A DNA stretch of 64,000 nt from Aquilaria yunnanensis (Eukaryota > Streptophyta > Magnoliopsida > Malvales > Thymelaeaceae), in the NCBI GenBank assembly GCA_039654915.1, contig CM077594.1, positions 15,375,001 to 15,439,000 of the forward strand, given 5' to 3'. Shown one piece after another: positions 56,391 through 64,000 of the stretch (its first letter is position 1; each line of letters begins with the position of its first letter). The position numbers were made by a program, and so were the translations under genes. The notes beneath the pieces were generated by a model, which searched no databases, was not told the origin of the DNA, and was given only the letters and a program-made list of their open reading frames with translations.

Positions 56391-57170
56391 GGAGAGTACC
56401 TGAAAAACTGGTAAACAGGGTTAGGAGGCCCCCGGAGTGTTTTTCCGGGGGGGGAGCCTCCGACGCCCAAGTCAGTGGTGGCCGGAAAAAAGGAGAAAGT
56501 CACTAGCTCAAAGAGAAAGGCAGAAAAGTCTCGCCTGGTATTTTCTCAGAGTATGAGAGCTGTATCTCCGGCCAACCAACCTCCTGTCAAGTATTTATTT
56601 CCTGTATATATAGGAATACCTAGCCCGTTCAGATCATGACACGTGTGCGGTCGGATGCTCCTGAACTTCTGGGCGTAGGGGACAGATAGTTGGTAACCAG
56701 ATGGCCTCGAGCCTTGTGCTGAGACGGGCCATGATGTGATTCTGATGGCGTCTGCGCGTCAGGGCGGCTTTTTACGTCTGTGGTGGGACGTGTCAGAGGC
56801 TTCCTTAAATGCTTCCTTAAATGCTCCTGCCGTACTCCCGAGGTCCCTGGGCGAGGTCGTCCTCTAGTTCGGACAGAGCCTCTTCGGGAAGCATACCCTC
56901 AGTTCGGGGGTTCCCAGTTCCAGGGGGTTCCGCCTTCGGGGATATCATGTTCGGGCAGCAATGTCTGGTGCCACTTTTCCGAAGGCGCGCTGTTCACAAC
57001 CTTGGGGGGGCGAATAGAGTCCTCAAGTTTTACTGGCGTGCCGAGGCTCGGAGCTCTCCGGCTATCTCCCGAGGTGCATGATTCCACCTGTTCCCGGGAA
57101 GCGCCAGTTCTTCTGGCCATTGTTGTGGCAGGGTGTTCGGCCAGATTGAGGCGATAGTCTTTGGCTATCA
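56302..57170 (-). repeat. 5' LTR of the Tat element
   Basis: This 869-bp copy starts TGATAGACTT... in minus orientation (TGATAG then CCAAAG-like text in the other copy) and ends CCATCA before the PBS. It differs from 30231-31098 at about nine positions and one G-run indel. It is followed by the duplicated CATTT at 57171-57175. Confidence 0.92.
56605..56612 (-). promoter_or_regulatory. TATA box of the Tat LTR promoter
   Basis: TATATATA on the minus strand lies about 215-220 bp before gag-pol's open frame begins (56390). Transcription towards lower coordinates is expected to start 25-35 bp beyond it. Confidence 0.6.
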
Positions 57171-57282
57171 CATTTTTTTCTGGTTAAGTGGCAAATACGG
57201 TACTCCGTGGCTCTCAAGTCAGTTATCTCAATTTCCCATAATAACTAATTTCTTTCTCTCCTCTCTCAATTTTTTCTCACCA

Positions 57283-57831
57283 ATGAATTCTGTTCTTTTT
57301 GCCTTGCGAAAATACTTTCCTTCTCTCCCAATAAACATTCTTAAAATAATTTATCAAGATAGATATGAAAGATTAAGAGTTTTGATGTACAAAGGTATTC
57401 CTGAAAATGTTCAGTGGTTAATTGAAGCTAAGACCCGTTTGGCTAGTGAAATTTCAGATGCATTTATGCCCCGCATGCCTGACTTAGGCAAAAGCGCTTA
57501 TGCCTAAAAAAGAAGAACAAAAAGGTTACGCGTCTATCATAAATGTGGTCAATGGAATTGTGATACTAAATGTTGTTCTTTAGTGATGATGTCCAATAAT
57601 CGAGAAGATAAAAAAAAAATTATTAAGAATGGCTTGCGTAAGGATTCTTTAAATGATATTCGATTAACTCTTGAAACGCATTCTTGTGGATTAGTGCAAC
57701 GTGAACTTCTTGATATATAGATGATTTTTCATAAAGAACAAGAATGTTACAGTCTTGGGAATTTGACTTTAAACGACCCTATTTGACAGTTTGTAAGAAA
57801 ACTGGATGAGAAACATATCCCCGACTCATAA
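57283..57831 (+). pseudogene. Fourth copy of the carlavirus-like gene, in the Athila-like element
   Basis: This copy has exactly the 549-nt length of the three Ogre-borne ORFs, from ATG to TAA, with no insertion or deletion. Three internal stops break it: TAA at 57505-57507 (codon 75, in the basic run), TAG at 57718-57720 (codon 146) and TGA at 57784-57786 (codon 168). The leader (GGTTAAGTGGCAAATACGGT) and 3' flank (ACCAGTGGAAGATGTGAGCC) match those of copy 1. Together with the sequence before the Tat insertion, the original order was integrase zinc finger, GTAGGATCCA, leader, gene. Decay by point changes only indicates that it was once a maintained gene. Truncated product only. Confidence 0.8.
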
Positions 57832-59954
57832 AAGGTGTTGAAGTCGTTACTGGACGTAAAACCAGTGGAAGATGTGAGCCACAATCACAACTACTGTACA
57901 TTAATGTTATTTTATTTTTATTTTTTTTCTTTTACAGGTTGTCAATCGTTAATAAGTGATAAAGCATTGTGGAAGAGAGCAATCGGACTTGTGGATCTAT
58001 TTATCTTGTTTTTTAGTTTTACTATCCGTATTTTCTTTATTTTAGTTTAAGTTATTTCAAGTTTTTCATTTTCATTAACAACCATTTCAGGTAATTTCTT
58101 CTTCACTCTTATTATCTATGTTTTGACATTGGGACAATGTCTTAATCTGGTTGGGGGAAGGGATAGTTGATATTTGATTTTTTTTAGTTTAGTTTCTCTC
58201 ATGTTGATATTAAAATCATTAGACAAAGCACTTAGTTTATGATGGCTAAGTAAAGAGTAATTTTTCACTCTTGAGACGCATATTATTTTGTGTGACATGC
58301 ATAACATTTTTTTTCTTGTAACCATAAATAGTTGCATGTAGGAACATTTAGCATGAATTTAGGTTGTTTGTTTGCATTTAGGAACCCAACTCATGGAAAT
58401 ATCATCATTGGATGTATACCTTGTAAATTTGAAATAGTTGTTAATTTTTTAAAGTAGTTAAAGTATGTTGCTTGTTACCTATGGAAAATAAATAACCGAT
58501 GAGCATTTTTGAGCCCTTAGTGTTTATTAGGATATGTGAATTTCTTTGTTGATAGTATTTACTTTGTATTTTGAGCTAGACTTTGCTTGGATGGGTAACC
58601 TTAAGGACTCATGCAACCTCAGTTCTTGTATGTAAATTTAAGGAAGAAGATAGCATTTTAGGGCCAACCACTTACCAAAAGGCTAACATTGTATATTATT
58701 CCTTAGTGAGCTCCTTTGAGCCTTATAGCCTTATTCTTTGTTTGAACCATATATGTTTAATCACTTCCACTTCATTACAATCTTTTATTGTCCTTAGAAT
58801 TAGTGATGCTTATGTGATTATGGACTTAGAGAATTAAAATGAATGTGTTGTTTTTGGTAAAATAAAGAATAAATGTGATGCATACTTCAGAATATGTTGA
58901 ATTACCTTGTGCTTAAATTGTGATAGTAAAAAAATTTAGGGTGAGTTGAGCTTGAATAATAAAAATTGAGTGTGTATCATTGGATGGTTGAGTTTTAAAT
59001 AAATGTTGATTTGTTATTTACAATAGAAAAAGGTAAAAGCGAGACCATAAGAAAAAGCCCCCGCAAAATAAAGTTAAAAAAAATATAAATAAAAAAAACT
59101 CTTTTGTTTCATAATACTTGGCTTTTTTTTTTCTTTTATGGTAGTCTAAAAAAAATTTTTTTATTTTCATTTCAAATAAAATTATATATGCTGATACCCA
59201 AGTGAATCCATACTAAAGTAAAGATGAAAGACATCTTTATTTATTTTTTTCTGACAGATAAATGCATAATCATGGGAGACAATTTTGAAAAAAAAAACAA
59301 CTTTAGCCTTAATATTTGTGTAAGTCAAATGAGGCTAATCATTTTGAAACGAAGAGAGGTAAAAAGAAAAAGAAAAAAAGAAAGAAAAGAAAAAAAATGT
59401 GTTAAATTCAATAAGTTTAAAATTCAACCATATTTATTTTCTAAACTCATGTGTTGACAAGGAATTGTGTTTTGGAGAGGACTTGGAGACTAGGGTCGAC
59501 TGGGTATTTAGTGTTTTGGGTGCCTATATTTATTGTTCATTGTATTACTAGTTTTCTTAAACTCCACCATTAAAAAGCCTCTATCCGATTCCGTTTTCAC
59601 CAAACCCAGTCTCATTACAACCTTATATAAAGATCATTTGATTTAAATTTACATGTAGTCCCTTTTAGGAATCTAGTGAGGGTGAGGTTGGATCCCCTTG
59701 CAAGCTCCGGATTGAGAAACACAAAGTAAGCTGTTTACAAACACACCTTAAAATAAGTGCAAATATTTAGGGAATGATCCTTTACTTCTGGTAACAAGGA
59801 CTTAACTTTTTCTCCTTTCATTAATTACTTGCAAGTTAAGTTTACAAGTGTCATATATTCATAGCATGATTTGTCAGGAGTTGTTAGATTATGTATTTTG
59901 TTTATTTTCTTAAGTTACACTTGCTAGGGGCTAGCAAGAACCTGGTTGGGGGTG
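57832..59954 (+). other. 3' non-coding region of the Athila-like element
   Basis: The flank homologous to the Ogre cargo runs to about 58315. At 58120-58165 the text TGACATTGGGACAATGTC and GGTTGGGGGAAGG is typical of the segment after pol in Athila elements. A-rich runs follow (59030-59400), then a purine tract TTGGGGGTG directly before the 3' LTR. No env-like frame, and no counterpart of the LOG-type ORF, is seen. Confidence 0.65.
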
Positions 59955-61435
59955 TGATGAATACTCATAAATGTATTACTATTAAGAGTTTAAATCATCA
60001 TTATACACTTTGATTATGATTAATTTCTATATTTTGAGCATTTTTTCACCGGGTTACTATTCACATATTTTTACTATTCATACACATTTTTACTATTCAC
60101 CAACTTACTATTCATATGCATATTTCACTGTTCATACATGTGTTTTACTATTCATACAAGTTTTCACTATTCACTAATATTAATTTTTTTACATAAGTAA
60201 AATCATCACTTGATGACCCATCACGAAAAAAATCATATATGGAGTTGTAGATATGAGAACAGAGTAATTCCAAATTCATATGAAAGCCAACACATAGATC
60301 TTCAACTCTGCTTCATTTCAAGAGCTAGTTTGATCGTTTTCATTGTCAAAATCTGATTATAGATGAGACTATTCGTTCTTTCATGTGCTGAATAGCAGTT
60401 TTGGAAGAAAAATCATAACTTAAGCTAAAAATGTCCGATTTAAATGATCAAGCTATTGATTCGAAACTAAGGAAGAGATATACAAATCTCATGTTTTGAG
60501 GAAGAGTTGATTCGGTGTGTACAGTAGTCAAAAAATTAAAAGAAGTTGCTGCCCGTCATTGTTGATTTATATTTACCTATATTTCACTATTCCATTTTAC
60601 CGTTTCACCCATCCCCAAAACTCTATAAATCGGTACCTTGGGGGGAGTGTGGGAAGATGCCATTTCTTAGGCCTCCTTTATGTTATTGTATCATCTTTAG
60701 CTTTTCTTTTTTAGTTTTGTTCTAGTTTTCAATACTGAATCTTTGTTCAAGTGTTTTCTCGTTCTTTTTTTTGTTCGTTCTTTGATCTTTCATTTCATGT
60801 TCATTTCATCTTTCTACATGTTGTGTACTTTTATCATGGCTAACTAATCTTCTTTTTACTAAGGTAAAAGGGTGAAGCTTTTGATATAAAGGTTATGATT
60901 GATTTGAATGAATCACAACGTTAATGATATTTTCTTATTTAATCTATTTAATTTCCCTCCTTGTTAAGTGGAAATTTTGATTAATCATAGTCAATTATTG
61001 GCACAAAAGCTACTTAATTCCCTCTATAGAACATGGTTCTGCTAGCTATATTGGAATCTTGAGTTATTATAGACAAAGGTTGACATGATAAATACTTGAA
61101 CCCATTAGCAAGTGTTGGCGTTTTAAGATCAATGAAAGTTAAAACTAACTAAATTCCTCGATTATGACATCCTTTATGTGTGGATCCCAATTGAGTGATA
61201 AGATGAGCTAAAATTAATCATAACTGATATACTAAAAGTGGATCTCCTAAGCTTAGCTATTTTATTTGAATTTGAATTTTTAATCAATATTTGTTCACAC
61301 TTTGCACCAAATACTTTCTTTCTTAAAAACCTGTAATTTGTATTTCTAATTTACTTCCTCGTGGTTCGACACTCGGACTCTCGAGATTTTATTACTTGCG
61401 ATAACCTACATTTAGGTTACAACTGCTAAAGTGCA
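59955..61435 (+). repeat. 3' LTR of the Athila-like element
   Basis: This 1,481-bp partner of 25621-27084 shares the TGATGAATACTCATAA start, the TTACTATTCA block, the TATAAAT box (60624-60630) and the AGTGCA end. It shows many scattered substitutions and small indels relative to the 5' LTR, so this is the oldest insertion in the nest. Confidence 0.9.
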
Positions 61436-64000
61436 GCATTCTTCCAATGCATCTATGCTCAAGCTCCAACTTTACAATGCTTTAAGAAATGATGGTACCA
61501 CTTGACTAATATGGTGCTTCTCGCAAACAATATTAGGTGGTATATACACTTCATAGTTGATGAAGGATCTTTAACCCATTCTTTGTACCTTTATGTACAT
61601 AATGGCATTAAAACTAACCCTCAGTCCCATAATGATAATCACTTTTTTGGATAATTATTTGAACTTTGTACACCATACAATGAGGCTAAACATACAATTA
61701 GTGGTGGAATGGAGAAAACAAAACAACAAACAAAAAAACTAAACACAGTTAGGGAGTAAAATATGAAAAGTGGAATAACATTTGTACTGGAACATCAATG
61801 GTGTTAGTTTCACCACAATTATGCTACCATTTCTGTCCCACAAAGATTGATACTTGGTAACACTAAACAAAGTATGTGGTAAGACTAACCAATTTAATGA
61901 GACAACACAAACCCATATTGTCTACAACAACTAAAGAACTTTAGCCAAAAAGATTGAACAATTGAATAGCTAAGTTAAGCTGGGTTCAATTCTAGCTTAC
62001 CAGGTTTTAAAATTCAATACCTGAACCATACACATGCATATTGGTTTTTCATTTTTAGAACCAAAAGTGTCCCATAACCCGCATAGTAGATCGTTTCGGT
62101 TCGGTCCATATGGTTCTACGGGTTGAATGAACACCCTTAGCATTTCAACTACTATGAACGAATATAGATCACTTTTTTATATACCTGGGTGCTAATAAAT
62201 TGTTTACATTTCCCAATTGGTGTCAAGATTGTAGAAGAACTTGGTTGTTTATGTTTTTTCTCAAAGCTACTAACATCCATAATCCAAATTATAATAACAA
62301 CAGTAGATTTACTATTCATATGCAAATAGATTTAGAAAGAAAAGGAAAGTTGAAGTAATGTCATACCATGGACAATTTCATTGTGGATACTATTGCTTTA
62401 AAGCTATCCTACAATTTTATAAGTTGAAGTCATGTCCCATATACATGCACAAGGAGGAAAACTAACAAAAGGAACTTAAAAGGAACTTATCAATCATTAT
62501 AATGAAAAATGAGTGAACATGATAAAGAGAATAATTTATAGAGGCCAAGAAAAAAAGCTGAGAAATTTATTTGTTGAGAAATTTAATTTGAAAATAGAGA
62601 ACAATTAATGCATTGAATTAGTAGAGCAAGTGAATCAAAATGGTTTTACATTTCTTAATCAAATCAGTTTTGCATGAATCATATAATAAAGAGATAATAA
62701 TTATAATTCTTAACAGCTCTGGTTATTTACATTATTAATAACTAGAAGGTTGCCAGCACTTTACTATAGGTTGTATTATGCATATGCTGTATGTGTCTGA
62801 CATATATAAAAAGTGTTTCAATTGTACATACACATGGCAGGTTGACTAAGTATATCTTTGTTGATATCTCCATAAATTACTTGATTTTTTTGTAATCATA
62901 AACATAATCAGAAGATCTAAGAGTGTAAAGAGAAAGCTAAGTGGAGAACAGAAGAGACTCGCTCATTATGGACTATAACCAAAGAGTAATGAAAGAAGTT
63001 CTTAAACGTCTGGATTTGTTTAGATATAGCACCTAATTTTGGGGTAGTAATTTCCATGTCGTGTAATACCTCCAACTCTTTAGTGCAATCCAAGAAGATA
63101 GTGATGAATCATTTAAAGCACTAGGAATAATAGATTAATAAGAATGAGTGAGTGTGAAGGTGGTTGTTTTAAAACATAAAAAAATTTCTTTTAAGAATCA
63201 TATAATTTTTTTCATATAAGGTATTTATGAATCTTAATTCTTAATTAAGGATATTTGATATCATAAGTTGAAAGTAAAATCTATTAGAGTTTTTTAAATT
63301 TTATGGTATTTTATACATTGAGTTAGGAATTAAGATCATAAATACATTAAAATTCAAAAAACTTTTATATCTTACTTCCCTATTAGCTTCATCTTCATTG
63401 AATTACCATAGTCAGCTATGGTATTCCTCTTTCCACCAACCTCTAATTCTACCTTGCTGGGCACGAACAAATGTTAACTTATAGTACTTGAGACCTATAT
63501 TACAACCAAACAAACATAGGGAAGGCTATTAGTGTGTTTAACCAATAAACAAAAGTTAGATAATTCATTGATTCTAACTTCCCCCTTCATACAAGACCAC
63601 TCAAAAATCTCAAAAAGAAATATGATAAATAAAAATATACACTTCCCATAAACTCCGTGATATCCATACAAACTGCCATAATTGTAAAACAACAAAAAAC
63701 AAGTTAAAAAAAAAACCAAATAGTAAAATTTTTATACTAGGGTGTAATTGAAACTTCCAATAATTTAGGGGCCCAAAGAAGATAGGACAACATGTTGAGG
63801 GCTAACATTAGAATTAGGAGAACAACTGTGAGACACATGTTCTAATTTACAACTGGTACAGCTAAAACATGTAAAATCTTTAGGGTGAAAGTGAAACAAA
63901 AACACTAAATTGAGGACAAAAAGTGGCATTGAACCATCAAGCCAATGACAAGTGTAGTTGTCTCATCTCTCTATTGTGCTTTCATGTATTATATAGATGT
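61436..64000. other. Right-hand intergenic stretch
   Basis: No gene is recognised. At 62088-62140 the inverse strand reads TAAGGGTGTTCATTCAACCC, like one end of a plant hAT element, but the partner end was not found. The rest is AT-rich without clear features; the ORF at 63495-63719 has no family signature. Confidence 0.45.

Larger units (their letters stand above)
30231..57170 (-). mobile_element. Tat-lineage Ty3/gypsy retrotransposon, nearly intact, inserted in the Athila-like element
   Basis: LTRs at 56302-57170 (5' on the minus strand) and 30231-31098 (3') have TG...CA ends and are flanked by perfect CATTT duplications (30226-30230 and 57171-57175). Minus-strand order is 5' LTR, PBS, gag-pol (56390-50835), a tandem-repeat spacer, an antisense gene on the plus strand, the purine tract and the 3' LTR. 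Two RNase H domains and an antisense extra ORF are hallmarks of the Tat group. By eye the LTRs differ at roughly nine bases and one indel in 868 bp, about 1%. Without the 15.9-kb Ogre-type insertion it is about 11.1 kb. It is richer in GC than its surroundings. Confidence 0.93.
25621..61435 (+). mobile_element. Athila-like Ty3/gypsy retrotransposon carrying a virus-like gene, host of the nest
   Basis: Two direct LTRs (25621-27084 and 59955-61435) start TGATGAATACTC and end AGTGCA. Between them, once the 26.9-kb Tat insertion is removed, about 8.9 kb of original element remains in order: PBS, decayed gag, protease fused to the RNase H end, integrase zinc finger, a 182-codon virus-like pseudogene, the long 3' region, a short purine tract (TTGGGGGTG) and the 3' LTR. 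The gag and protease blocks are of the Athila type. RT and the integrase core are absent, so it is non-autonomous and long dead. LTR divergence is clearly higher than in the two inner elements. No target duplication is visible at the outer ends. Confidence 0.85.

Noticed and set aside
57832..59954. Env-like gene of the Athila-like element
   Set aside because: No frame with signal peptide or membrane segment typical of Athila env was found; only non-coding DNA and small frames.
62088..62140. hAT-like end TAAGGGTGTTCATTCAACCC (inverse strand)
   Set aside because: No partner end or 8-bp duplication found, so no element is called.

Overview
The window is nuclear DNA of a flowering plant, probably a eudicot. 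It is AT-rich, dominated by plant LTR retrotransposons (Athila-like, Tat and Ogre-type), and also holds a plant LINE, MULE, hAT and Stowaway-type elements and one intron-containing gene for mitochondrial ribosomal protein L21. I cannot name the species. No tRNA, rRNA or CRISPR array was seen.

Left part (1-25620). A decayed minus-strand LINE (about 1544-7272) is split by a 2,738-bp solo LTR (4061-6798, duplicated ATTCT). Then come a MULE-like TIR element (9859-10783, 10-bp target duplication), an inverted repeat (10905-11590), a long-TIR element (14505-14915) and a Stowaway MITE (14995-15234). The only ordinary host gene, mitochondrial L21 (15879-18734, minus, five exons, 258 aa), follows. Beyond it are a 2.5-kb TIR element holding a 21-bp minisatellite (18998-21538) and a hAT-like element (23676-24327).

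Right part (25621-61435) is a three-level nest. (1) An old Athila-like element (LTRs 25621-27084 and 59955-61435, plus strand) with decayed gag, protease fused to the RNase H end, and the integrase zinc finger. (2) Inside it, at duplicated CATTT, a Tat-lineage Ty3/gypsy element on the minus strand (30231-57170). It has an open 1,851-codon gag-pol frame with two RNase H domains, and an intron-containing antisense gene (aORF) converging on pol. (3) Inside that aORF, at duplicated CTGGT, a very young Ogre-type element (32450-48320, plus strand) with 2,525-bp near-identical LTRs, a gag frame and no pol.

The most notable content is the cargo of the Ogre-type element. Three tandem intact ORFs of exactly 182 codons (40071-42222) resemble the cysteine-rich nucleic-acid-binding protein of carlaviruses. 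They are followed by an intact intronless LOG-type (cytokinin-activating phosphoribohydrolase) ORF (42801-43430). A fourth copy of the 182-codon gene, with three stop codons and no indels, sits in the surrounding Athila-like element (57283-57831) between the integrase zinc finger and the 3' region, where Athila elements usually carry the integrase core and env-like gene. Shared flanks show that the Ogre-type element took the whole module from an Athila-like relative, after which the gene was triplicated and a LOG-type ORF is present beside it. I know of no description of such a mobile virus-like-gene plus LOG cassette; its function is unknown.
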